DNA of 15,842 bases from Nitrospiria bacterium (GTDB taxonomy: Bacteria; Nitrospirota; Nitrospiria; Nitrospirales; UBA8639), in NCBI GenBank assembly GCA_030430725.1, contig JAUIKP010000023.1:1-15842 (forward strand). Direction: 5' to 3'. The stretch's first letter is position 1. Each line of letters begins with the position of its first letter. A model generated the notes under the pieces. The model was not told the DNA's origin. It was given only the letters and a program-made list of their open reading frames with translations, and made no database searches. Made by a program: the position numbers and the translations under genes. Shown piece after piece: positions 1-6,604 of this stretch.

Positions 1-1
1 C

Positions 2-493
2 CCCTTGCGCACCAACTTTCAGCAGCATTATGAGAATATCGTGGCAGAATACAACCGGGAGAAAGACCGGGTGACCATCGAGCAAACCTTCGAGGCGCTG
101 TTCAAACTGATGCAGGAACTGGATGATGAAGCGCACCGCGCGGTGCGCGAAGGACTGGATGAAGAATCACTGGCCATCTTCGACCTGCTGAAGAAGCCGA
201 ACCTGAAGCCATCAGAAATCCAACGCATCAAGGCGGTGGGCACGCAGTTATTGGCAAGGTTGAAGGAAGAGAAACTTCGGGTGGACCAGTGGCGCGAGAA
301 AGAAGCCACCCGGGATGCCGTGCGCCAGGCTATTTATGATTTTCTCTGGAACGAGGATACCGGCCTGCCGGTGGACTGCTTTGCCGAAAAGGATGTGGCG
401 ATTAAAGCCGAGGACGTCTTCCGGCATATCTATCACACCTACCCCACCCTGCCTTCCCGTATTTCACGGCACAGGTCGCGATGTGACCGGTGA
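2..493 (+). CDS. hsdR: Type I restriction enzyme R subunit, C-terminal fragment
   Basis: This is the C-terminal part of a type I restriction-modification endonuclease/translocase (HsdR). The reading frame is open from the window edge, so the gene begins upstream and the TTG at 5 is an internal Leu codon. The visible protein is helical and charged, with the end typical of the EcoEI-type R C-terminal domain (DUF3387-like): a helical block, then RDAVRQAIYDFLWNE, then a VFRHIYHTYPTLPS ending. The helicase and nuclease domains are outside the window. The last residues in frame (SRISRHRSRCDR) look wrong. Adding one C to the CCC run at 456-458 gives a natural ending, PSPYFTAQVAM, with a stop at 484-486. 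This suggests a one-base frameshift or a sequencing error. Its HsdM and HsdS partners are not visible. Family assignment is by recognition of the C-terminal pattern. Confidence 0.8.
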   Translation, partial: PLRTNFQQHYENIVAEYNREKDRVTIEQTFEALFKLMQELDDEAHRAVREGLDEESLAIFDLLKKPNLKPSEIQRIKAVGTQLLARLKEEKLRVDQWREKEATRDAVRQAIYDFLWNEDTGLPVDCFAEKDVAIKAEDVFRHIYHTYPTLPSRISRHRSRCDR

Positions 494-507
494 TACCCCT
501 AGACTAG

Positions 508-702
508 ACCCTCGAATTAGTTTGGACGTTTTCCTGCGAGCCCCTGCCGGTAGAGCCCGATGAGTTTGAGGCGATTATTTCAAGACAAAGGGAAGATGGA
601 CCCATCCCAAAAACGACGGGAAAAGGACCCGTGATTGGTTTTTTCAGGGCTCCTTTTATCGACGTTGATCATCCAACTATTTTCGTTGCCAGGGAGTGTT
701 GA
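508..702 (+). pseudogene. Possible gene remnant without start codon
   Basis: A stop-to-stop frame of 64 codons contains protein-like sequence, including EPDEFEAIISRQREDG and, near its end, PVIGFFRAPFIDVDHPTIFVAREC, before TGA at 700-702. There is no ATG or GTG start with a ribosome binding site at its upstream end. It lies right after the hsdR fragment. It could be the 3' remnant of a truncated gene or simply a chance open frame. I do not recognise a family. Confidence 0.28.
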
Positions 703-760
703 ATAATAAGGATGTTCAAGGGCAAATTTGCGCAGAATGAGATTACTCATCAAAGGCTAC

Positions 761-882
761 GGGTCGGTTCAAAAAAGTCCGTCCAGCAAGGCCGCAGCCG
801 TTTTTGCGCGCGGAGCGTACGCGTAGTACGTGAGCACGGGAAAATGGCGAGAACGCCGCTGGCGGCTTTTTTCAACAGACCC
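761..882. repeat. 122-bp MITE/REP-like palindromic element, copy 1
   Basis: The element starts with gggtcggttcaaaaaag and ends with cttttttcaacagaccc. These ends are imperfect terminal inverted repeats with two mismatches over 17 bases. Inside, CCAGC and GCCxTTTTxxCG blocks recur in inverted orientation around a short central palindrome, CGTAC-gcgta-GTACG. The whole unit could therefore fold into one long imperfect hairpin. A diverged copy lies at 2648-2843. The two share an exact 20-mer, tgagcacgggaaaatggcga (831-850 here), and gaacgccgctggc (851-863). It has no coding capacity and I see no clear target-site duplication. An apparent open frame across it is not a gene. Confidence 0.75.
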
Positions 883-1203
883 TTGCCAAGATCTTCAGGG
901 TCTGGCAGTTCCCCGACTCAATTTCCCTCCTTAGTCACCTCGGTCAAACCAATTTGAACCGTCGCTTTTGCGTGATTTGCTCCCTAGTCCTTTTGACTAA
1001 TTTTATTCATTTTTTTCCTCTCCGTCAGTGGTTAGATCGGAAAACAGATGAAGTGAAAACCATACTCTATGGAGGGCAACCCATACAGTAGGAAAGGATG
1101 AGAACTCAACAGAACTTTTCTCATTGTATTGTCACGCAAGCCATTGTATTTTAATATTTTTTTGTGAATTTTCTTATTTTTTTCCGGACGTGATGTTATT
1201 TTT
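883..1203. other. AT-rich intergenic stretch, no gene seen
   Basis: No credible coding frame was found. The sequence becomes strongly AT-rich after about 990. A short direct repeat, cattgtatt, occurs twice between 1121 and 1150. This stretch leads into the inverted-repeat region in front of the small exported protein gene. Confidence 0.5.
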
Positions 1204-1237
1204 GGTGAAATTATGAGAATTTCTTCATAAATTCACC
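1204..1237. promoter_or_regulatory. Inverted repeat with 13-bp arms, putative operator/enhancer site
   Basis: The left arm ggtgaaattatga (1204-1216) and right arm tcataaattcacc (1225-1237) are complementary at 12 of 13 positions, with an 8-base spacer. The half-site recurs at 1321-1332 (tataaattcacc) and, far away, at 10100-10111 (tacaaattcacc). It lies about 70-100 bases upstream of a sigma-54-like site, the usual distance for an activator binding site. That role is inference. Confidence 0.5.
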
Positions 1238-1277
1238 AGGGAGGACAGTTAAATTTTATCAAAGAAAACAATGTGTT

Positions 1278-1304
1278 ACGGTTTTTGATCCTTTCAAAAA
1301 CCGT
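1278..1304. promoter_or_regulatory. Perfect 11-bp inverted repeat
   Basis: The arms acggtttttga (1278-1288) and tcaaaaaccgt (1294-1304) are perfectly complementary around a 5-base loop. The repeat lies between the 1204-1237 repeat and the sigma-54-like site. It could be a protein-binding palindrome or, if transcribed, a hairpin. There is no T-run directly after it, so it is not a clear terminator. Confidence 0.5.
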
Positions 1305-1319
1305 GGAATAAGTTTTGCT
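1304..1319 (+). promoter_or_regulatory. Candidate sigma-54 (-24/-12) promoter
   Basis: TGG at 1304-1306 and TTGCT at 1315-1319 are separated by 8 bases, so GG and GC have the exact 10-base spacing of -24/-12 elements. The CAC after the first GG of the consensus is missing. Transcription would begin near 1330, about 85 bases before the gene at 1417. Confidence 0.4.
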
Positions 1320-1352
1320 GTATAAATTCACCCTGTGAATGTTCAGTTTCAC

Positions 1353-1379
1353 TCTCCCAAGAGGATTTTCTTTGGGAGA
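1353..1379 (+). promoter_or_regulatory. Hairpin in the 5' leader of the small exported protein
   Basis: The arms tctcccaa (1353-1360) and ttgggaga (1372-1379) are perfectly complementary. The structure would sit in the mRNA leader if transcription starts near 1330, ending 24 bases before the ribosome binding site. It could affect mRNA stability or translation. Confidence 0.4.
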
Positions 1380-1416
1380 ACGTAGTTAACCTTTATTAAT
1401 TTTGGAGGGCTGAATC

Positions 1417-1626
1417 ATGGTTAAATTATTCACTGTGTTATTGACCTTACTTATTGCCTTGTCCTTCGGCGGAATGACCTTCGCCGGATCCTTGGCTGAC
1501 AATTCGTCCATTCAGAACACCTTTCCCTTAGGCTCAGATGGAGATAAGGATGACGAGGGGGAAAAGGACGATCAAAAGATGAAAGAAAAAGACGATGAAG
1601 CTGAGGGAGAGAAAGACGAGAAGTAG
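1417..1626 (+). CDS. Small exported, highly charged protein
   Basis: This encodes a 69-residue protein of unknown function. Residues 1-23 form a clear Sec signal peptide: MVKLF, then a Leu/Ile/Val-rich core, ending around TFA-G, with likely cleavage after Ala23. The mature part is about 46 residues. Its last 30 residues consist almost only of Asp, Glu and Lys, with interspersed Gly, Gln, Met and Ala, giving a disordered polyampholyte tail. GGAGGG at 1404-1409 lies 7 bases before the ATG and supports the start. The gene stands alone, with a structured upstream region and a strong terminator after it. Possible roles include metal or cation binding, or acting as a periplasmic disordered protein, but nothing in the sequence proves one. 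No Cys is present, so it is not a lipoprotein and not a disulfide-linked peptide. Confidence 0.8.
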   Translation: MVKLFTVLLTLLIALSFGGMTFAGSLADNSSIQNTFPLGSDGDKDDEGEKDDQKMKEKDDEAEGEKDEK

Positions 1627-1683
1627 TCTTTTCGCTTGGTCTACATAATTTTTCTTGCAGTCTGTCAGTCTGTCTGATTGAAG

Positions 1684-1722
1684 AACGACCTTCCAAGGCT
1701 TATCCAGGAAGGTCGTTTTTTT
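1684..1722 (+). terminator. Rho-independent terminator
   Basis: A perfect 11-bp stem (aacgaccttcc at 1684-1694 with ggaaggtcgtt at 1707-1717) is followed by a T-run to 1722. It terminates the small exported protein gene. It lies between convergent genes, but the opposite strand has only a weak T-tract, so its effect on the dehydrogenase transcript is uncertain. Confidence 0.9.
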
Positions 1723-1758
1723 ATGGGCACGTTTTCTCAATTCAAGCCTAGTCGTTCC

Positions 1759-2478
1759 TTACCAATCAGCTCCTAACCGATCCAGCACAATCTGATGCAC
1801 AACCGTATGGTACCCCAATGTCGCCAAAAATATGGCGGCTTCGGCTACATCATAGGGATCGATTTTTTCACTGTTGAGGATTTCCTCAGGTGTCGCATCC
1901 ACCAATTCATCGGCTACACCACCCGGGCAGATCGCACTCACTTTAATATGAAAGGCACGTCCTTCATCGGCCAGCGACTTGGTCAATGCCATGATGCCAT
2001 GCTTGGTGGCGCTGTATGTGCCTGTTCCTGCCCAGGCCTGAACACCGGCTACGCTGGAGATATTAATGATAAGTCCGCCTCCTTGTCTTTTCATCTGTTG
2101 AAACCCGGCTCGGCAACAAAAAAAGGTCCCTCGCAAATTGGTACCCACCACCTCATCAAACATTTTTGTAGAGGTATCAGCCACCCGTCCTCCTCCAACC
2201 ACTCCGGCATTATTGACAAGAATATCGAGACGCCCAAAGCGCGTAAGGGTTTCCTGTATGAGCGCGTCGACTTGTTTTTCCTGGGAAATATCCGTTTGTT
2301 GAGCATGGGCGTTTCCGCCACCCTCTTTAATTTTCTTCGCAGTTTTTTGACATAAATCGAATCGTCTGGCAGCCACGACCACCGTAGCTCCTTCTTCCCC
2401 GAATCGAAGGGCAATGGCTTTTCCAATCCCACTGCTACTTCCCGTGACCACCGCGATTTTACCGTCTAATCGTTTCAT
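1759..2478 (-). CDS. Short-chain dehydrogenase/reductase (SDR), classical type
   Basis: This is a 239-residue NAD(P)-dependent oxidoreductase with a Rossmann fold. The cofactor motif TGSSSGIG is at residues 12-19 and NNAG at 89-92. The catalytic set is Asn114, Ser142 (in NISSVAG), Tyr155 and Lys159 (YSATK). Arg38-Arg39 after the second beta strand suggests a preference for NADP(H). The substrate cannot be read from sequence: 3-oxoacyl-ACP reductase-like proteins, sugar/alcohol dehydrogenases and clavaldehyde-type SDRs all look alike. I chose the ATG at 2478 because AAAGGAG lies 6 bases upstream and the protein then starts MKRLDGKIAVVTG, as is typical. A longer in-frame start at 2508 adds ten unlikely residues. 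The gene is monocistronic. A perfect 7-bp hairpin lies in its leader (2531-2548). Confidence 0.93.
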   Translation of the reverse strand: MKRLDGKIAVVTGSSSGIGKAIALRFGEEGATVVVAARRFDLCQKTAKKIKEGGGNAHAQQTDISQEKQVDALIQETLTRFGRLDILVNNAGVVGGGRVADTSTKMFDEVVGTNLRGTFFCCRAGFQQMKRQGGGLIINISSVAGVQAWAGTGTYSATKHGIMALTKSLADEGRAFHIKVSAICPGGVADELVDATPEEILNSEKIDPYDVAEAAIFLATLGYHTVVHQIVLDRLGADW

Positions 2479-2530
2479 AGCTCGCTCCTTTGTTAGGCCT
2501 CTCCTCAACCCACCGCCTCAGACCCTTTGC

Positions 2531-2548
2531 CAATCGACCCTTCGATTG
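2531..2548 (-). promoter_or_regulatory. Short perfect palindrome upstream of SDR gene
   Basis: The arms caatcga (2531-2537) and tcgattg (2542-2548) are perfect inverted repeats with a 4-base loop, about 53 bases before the SDR start codon. It could be an operator or a leader hairpin. I see no promoter elements good enough to say which. Confidence 0.35.
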
Positions 2549-2647
2549 ACTGTAGACCACCTCATCAGTCCAGGCCAACCATGATGGGAGTGTTGAATCA
2601 TAATCATTTCCAAGGGCATTGTGACCTACAGGCGCGTTGCACAATTA

Positions 2648-2843
2648 GGGGCCTTGGGGCGGATTCACAAAGTTCGTCCGGCAAGACCGCAAATTGTCTG
2701 CCGTGTCCCGAAGGGCACAACATTTGTTTTGCGCGCAGAGAGCGGACTTCCAGTTCATGAGCACGGGAAAATGGCGACCTGCCTGCAGGAAGCCGCACCG
2801 GCGAAGGCAGGGAACGCCGCTGGCAGCCCTTTTCAACGGCCCC
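2648..2843. repeat. MITE/REP-like palindromic element, copy 2 (diverged, with insertions)
   Basis: This is a diverged relative of the element at 761-882. The left part (from cggattcacaaagttcgtcc) aligns with the left part of copy 1, and the 20-mer tgagcacgggaaaatggcga recurs at 2758-2777. The sequence gaacgccgctggc recurs at 2812-2824, and the right end is cttttcaacggcccc. Relative to copy 1 it carries a 34-base insertion (2778-2811) bounded by CCTGCCT and AGGCAGG, plus extra sequence near 2692-2730. Several open frames across it are artefacts of its composition. Confidence 0.65.
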
Positions 2844-3163
2844 ATGATGAACCATACCCCGATGGTGAGGATGAGATCTCATCCAGGTCCCGACAATAGG
2901 GAAACCTCCTCGAGAGGATGGCTTATATTTTAGAGAGGCATTTTTTCTGAAAGACTTGGTCGCATCGGACAGGGATGTGAGAGGACTCCTTCGACCAACA
3001 AAAAGGGCCGTCATTCCTGACACTCATTGCACTCATTGGTGAGACTCCGACAAGTTGAGCTGGCGGCCCACGCCACCCTGTTTCATTTTTCTTTTTTTTA
3101 CCCGATACCCGGCATAACTGGACAATTCTCAAGGTTGTTTCTCGAAAACCGACAAGTTGAGAC
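2844..3163. other. Intergenic region with small direct repeats, no gene seen
   Basis: No credible gene was found. A 9-base tandem repeat, cactcattg, occurs twice in a row at 3021-3038. A 13-base direct repeat, ccgacaagttgag, occurs at 3047-3059 and 3149-3161, the second copy ending two bases before the HDOD start codon. I could not find a convincing promoter for the HDOD gene here. Confidence 0.45.
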
Positions 3164-4039
3164 ATGGCACACTCCACGATCACTCCTCTTGCACAAGAAG
3201 AGAGGGAAACCCTTCGTTCCTTCCTCGTCGATCAATTGGGACGAGGCAATCTGGATCTTCCTCTCCTGCCCGTGGTGGCCAATCGGGTTCTTCTGCTTTC
3301 AAACGATCCGGATGCGGACGCCTCAAAACTGTCTGCATTGATCCAACAGGACCAAGCCCTTGCGGGACAGATCCTCCGCATTGCCAATTCCCCTGCCTAT
3401 GCGACTCGCACCCCTATCGTCTCGCTGCAACAAGCCGTTACCTGGTTAGGGTTGACGATGTTGGCCGGGTTAGCATTTTCGGTGTCGGTTCAAAGCGGCG
3501 TATTTCATACGTCCGGCTATGAGAAAGAAGTACGGAACCTCTGGCGACACGCCTTAGCGACAGGACTTTTCGGAAAAGAAATTGCCAGACGAATCCGTCA
3601 TAATGTGGAAAACGCCTTTTTGTGCGGGCTCCTGCATACCATCGGGAAACCTGCCATTCTTCATCTGCTCTCTCAATCCCCCGACCAATCACCGGAACCG
3701 TTTTCCTGGACCACCGTTGAATCCCTTTTCGAAGAGTTTCACGTCATGGCAGGCTCTAAATTGGCCGCAGTCTGGCAACTGCCCGATCCAGTTCAGGAAA
3801 CGATCCGCTATTACCAGGACGACCAGTACCACCAAAGCCTTTCCCCCACAAAAGGAGCCATGATCACCTGCCTTGCTCATCATCTGGCCTCTGTCATGCT
3901 TGGGGATTCAACACATGACGAACATACCCTTCTCACACTCCCAATCGTGCAGGATCTGAATTTTTACCCTGAAGACATGGCGGCCCTTCTGGAATTGCGC
4001 GAGTCCGTCAAGGCAAGTGTGGAGTGTTTTTTGGCATGA
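3164..4039 (+). CDS. HDOD domain protein
   Basis: This 291-residue cytosolic protein is dominated by an HDOD domain, roughly residues 25-225. Its signature stretches are LPLLPVVANRVLLLSNDPDADASKL, then IQQDQALAGQILRIANSPAY, then VSLQQAVTWLG. HDOD proteins are degenerate HD-family domains that act in signalling and regulation rather than catalysis. Here the normal HD metal pair is replaced: the GLLHTIGK motif has His-Thr, so no phosphodiesterase activity is expected. No GGDEF, EAL or receiver domain is attached. The ATG at 3164 has only a weak ribosome binding site. The stop codon overlaps the ATG of the downstream transhydrogenase gene (ATGA), so the two are probably translationally coupled. 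The signal it handles is unknown. Confidence 0.9.
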   Translation: MAHSTITPLAQEERETLRSFLVDQLGRGNLDLPLLPVVANRVLLLSNDPDADASKLSALIQQDQALAGQILRIANSPAYATRTPIVSLQQAVTWLGLTMLAGLAFSVSVQSGVFHTSGYEKEVRNLWRHALATGLFGKEIARRIRHNVENAFLCGLLHTIGKPAILHLLSQSPDQSPEPFSWTTVESLFEEFHVMAGSKLAAVWQLPDPVQETIRYYQDDQYHQSLSPTKGAMITCLAHHLASVMLGDSTHDEHTLLTLPIVQDLNFYPEDMAALLELRESVKASVECFLA

Positions 4040-5430
4040 CGTCACCTACCCCATATGATCTTATTGTGATCGGGAGCGGCCCGGCAGGACAAAAAGCCGC
4101 CATTCAAGGCGCCAAAGCTGGAAAGCAGGTGGCCCTTATCGAACAAACCCGCGAGGTGGGAGGCGCGTGCGTCTATCAGGGAACCATTCCCAGTAAAACG
4201 TTACGGGAAAGCGCCCTTCAAATGGTGCGATTTCTCCAGACAACTGAGGTCTTTGAATTCCGCATGCGCGACGATGTCAAAATCACTAACCTGATGACCC
4301 GCTTGGATCGGGTCGTGCGCGCGCATGGGAAATTCATGAAGGACCAACTCACCCGAAATGGAATTGACTGCCTCCATGGTCGCGCGAGCTTCGTGTCCGA
4401 CCATGAAGTGCGAATCCAAAAAATTGACGGCACCGTTGCCTTCGTCACCGCTCCGATTATCCTCGTCGCCACCGGCTCGCGCCCACGCATCCCTGATAAT
4501 ATTCCCATCGACCACGAACATATTCTGGACAGCGATTCCATTCTCTCCCTGGTGTATTTGCCGAAATCCCTGACCGTTTTGGGAGGTGGCGTCATCGCCA
4601 GTGAATACGCTTCAATTTTTGCCTTACTGGGCGTGCACGTCACCATGGTGGATACGGCGGACCGCCCGCTCAAATTTTTGGATCAGGAACTCACCGATGA
4701 ATTTTGTGAAGCGTTTGAGAAAACCGGAGGGCACTATCGGGGTGGACAAAAAATCGACACCGTCCAGTGGGACGGATGCTCTAAAGTGACCACGGTTTTA
4801 GAAAGTGGTGAAACGCTGGAAAGTGAAAAGGTGCTGGTGGCCCTCGGACGAGTGGCCAATTTGGAACATTTAAACTTACAGGCCACCGGAATACACCCGA
4901 CGACTCGGGGGCTCATTCCGGTCAACAACCACTGCCAAACTCCGGTTCCCCATATCTATGCCATCGGGGACGTCATTGGCCCTCCGTCGCTGGCCTCCTG
5001 CTCCATGGAACAGGGCCGACGTGCCGTCTGTCATGCGCTGGCTCTCAACGCCGGCGTCGCTCCTGAGCATATTCCCCTGGGAATCTATACGATTCCTGAA
5101 ATGTCGAGCGTGGGATTAAGCGAGCAGGAAGCTATCGCCACCTACGGCGGTGCGACAGTGGGAAGAGCGAGGTTTCATGAAATTGCCCGAGGCCAGATCT
5201 CCGGCATGACCAATGGGTTACTCAAAATGATCGCCGACCCAAAAGGCGAGCACCTTGTAGGCATCCATATCGTCGGAGAAGGCGCAACCGAACTGATCCA
5301 TATTGGCCAGATGGGGTTGCTGCATAATATGCCTATCGACCGATTTATTGACAACATTTTTAACTTTCCCACCCTCGCTGAAACCTACCGGGTTGCCGCA
5401 CTCGACATCGCCAAACAACGTCAGCACTAA
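4036..5430 (+). CDS. sthA: Soluble (Si-specific) NAD(P)+ transhydrogenase
   Basis: This 464-residue FAD flavoprotein of the pyridine nucleotide-disulfide oxidoreductase fold moves hydride between NADPH and NAD+ in the cytosol. The FAD motif GSGPAG is at residues 13-18. A second Rossmann motif (LGGGVIASEYASIF) follows near residue 180, then the FAD-contact motif YAIGDV and a C-terminal dimerisation domain. The redox-active cysteine pair of lipoamide dehydrogenase or glutathione reductase is missing: the motif reads GGACVYQGTIPSK, with Thr50 in place of the second Cys. The C-terminal FNFPTLAETYRVAALD lacks the His of disulfide reductases. Both features match E. coli SthA. I chose ATG 4036, which overlaps the HDOD stop by four bases and begins MTSPTPYDLIVIG. 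A GTG at 4024 is an alternative. Confidence 0.92.
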   Translation: MTSPTPYDLIVIGSGPAGQKAAIQGAKAGKQVALIEQTREVGGACVYQGTIPSKTLRESALQMVRFLQTTEVFEFRMRDDVKITNLMTRLDRVVRAHGKFMKDQLTRNGIDCLHGRASFVSDHEVRIQKIDGTVAFVTAPIILVATGSRPRIPDNIPIDHEHILDSDSILSLVYLPKSLTVLGGGVIASEYASIFALLGVHVTMVDTADRPLKFLDQELTDEFCEAFEKTGGHYRGGQKIDTVQWDGCSKVTTVLESGETLESEKVLVALGRVANLEHLNLQATGIHPTTRGLIPVNNHCQTPVPHIYAIGDVIGPPSLASCSMEQGRRAVCHALALNAGVAPEHIPLGIYTIPEMSSVGLSEQEAIATYGGATVGRARFHEIARGQISGMTNGLLKMIADPKGEHLVGIHIVGEGATELIHIGQMGLLHNMPIDRFIDNIFNFPTLAETYRVAALDIAKQRQH

Positions 5431-5579
5431 ACAACGAGTCTCTTTTTATTCGGATGTTCGTTTCCCAGGCAGCAACCCTCATCAGATTAATGATTCCGCC
5501 ACTGAAAGAGAAAAAACGTAAAGCGGGAGGACTTTCACGAAGCGCGATCCCCGTGATGGCAGAATTTTCTCAACCACCT

Positions 5580-6260
5580 TCAGAACCGGTAACTAAGTTC
5601 GAGCATGTGTAGATCAACTCCGCGATTATTACTCCCGTAAATCGAGGCATCCGACATATGATGGAATCGATATCCGGCAGATACGTTCCAGGGAAGATGA
5701 TAGGTAAGGCCACCATGCCCAATAATTTGAACGGGTCCTCCTATATCCTGGCGGCCATACTTCTCCTCGCTCAGATACGCCGGACCGCCGCCAATATCGA
5801 AGGTGAGTCTCCAGCTTGACTTCGTGAATGCGATGCCGGGACCTAACTCTCCAATGAACCCGGAATCTCCGGCTGCCCTTAACGTCCCCGCAGCAACATT
5901 AAACATAAAACGGATATCCCATCCAGAAGAGGGAAAATCCCAACCCCAAGGAGTTCCGATCACAGCAAATACATCATATTGCTCAAAATCTTCCTTTTCG
6001 GTCGGCGGAATGCCAATGGTTTCAGAATTGATCCCTCCCCGTATCCCAACAGAAACCAATTCAGTCTCTTTTGTGTGGGCCAAGCCCGAAAGGATTACCG
6101 TGAGCCACACTGTCATCACAAGGACACTGGTTATAGTCGCCGGAACTTTGGACACAATTTGGCTTCTCTCCACAGCTGGTCCTTTTGTTGAGTTGTGACA
6201 ACAGCCAAGCACACCACAACTTGACAGTAATCTGCATGAACCCTGACTCGAGTACGCCAT
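5580..6260 (-). CDS. PagL-like acyloxyacyl hydrolase / lipid A deacylase-family outer-membrane protein
   Basis: The C-terminal 160 residues form an outer-membrane beta barrel like PagL/acyloxyacyl hydrolase family members, which remove a 3-O-linked acyl chain from lipid A. The family signature is near the end: GYRFHHMSDAS, with His201 and Ser203 as the expected catalytic pair. The chain ends in LELSYRF, with the terminal Phe typical of barrels. PagL's catalytic Glu lies 12 residues after Ser. Here that position is Val215, followed by Asp216, so the acid may be Asp or activity may be altered. Start choice is uncertain. ATG 6260 has AGGAAG 7 bases upstream, but the signal-peptide-like segment (SKVPATITSVLVMTVWLTVILSGLAHTKE) begins about 35 residues later. 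GTG 6155 would place it at the very N-terminus and give 191 residues. The gene is convergent with sthA. Confidence 0.75.
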   Translation of the reverse strand: MAYSSQGSCRLLSSCGVLGCCHNSTKGPAVERSQIVSKVPATITSVLVMTVWLTVILSGLAHTKETELVSVGIRGGINSETIGIPPTEKEDFEQYDVFAVIGTPWGWDFPSSGWDIRFMFNVAAGTLRAAGDSGFIGELGPGIAFTKSSWRLTFDIGGGPAYLSEEKYGRQDIGGPVQIIGHGGLTYHLPWNVSAGYRFHHMSDASIYGSNNRGVDLHMLELSYRF

Positions 6261-6604
6261 GGTCTCTTCCTTCACACTTCGCCACTTGTGGCCATAGCAA
6301 CGGCTTTCACGGTTTTTCCACCCGTGAAATTTCTCTCTGCTCGTAGCCAAAGTCTGGGAGAAAAAATTACAAGAGGGGATTAAAAAAAGAATGCCAAGGG
6401 TGCGATGAGAGGGTCAACACGGCAGAAAATATATCATATTCTCATGTGCCTGTCGTCCCTTTGTTTTTTAGGCAGGCAGTATAGCGCTCAATGAACCTCC
6501 CGACTCATTGAAGGTCCCCCATCCAGAATTTGAGGGTAGCTGCCTCTTTTCGTTTCCTCCTAGAAGCCTACCAGGTCTTCTTCACTCTGACAAAAATTTT
6601 CAGG
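6261..6604. other. Intergenic region, no gene seen
   Basis: No credible coding frame was found. It contains a perfect 7-bp inverted repeat, tcaatga (6488-6494) with tcattga (6505-6511), 10-base loop. This lies downstream of the minus-strand gene ending at 6605 but is not followed by a T-run. I see no convincing promoter for the PagL-like gene. Confidence 0.4.

Noticed and set aside
712..957. 81-codon open frame over repeat copy 1
   Set aside because: Its sequence is the translated palindromic element plus flanks and does not resemble a protein family.
2459..2644. Minus-strand open frame upstream of the SDR gene
   Set aside because: It overlaps the SDR start and ribosome binding site out of frame, and its sequence has no domain character.
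2604..3023. Several overlapping open frames in the region of repeat copy 2
   Set aside because: They arise from the GC-rich palindromic repeat, conflict with each other and lack start signals.
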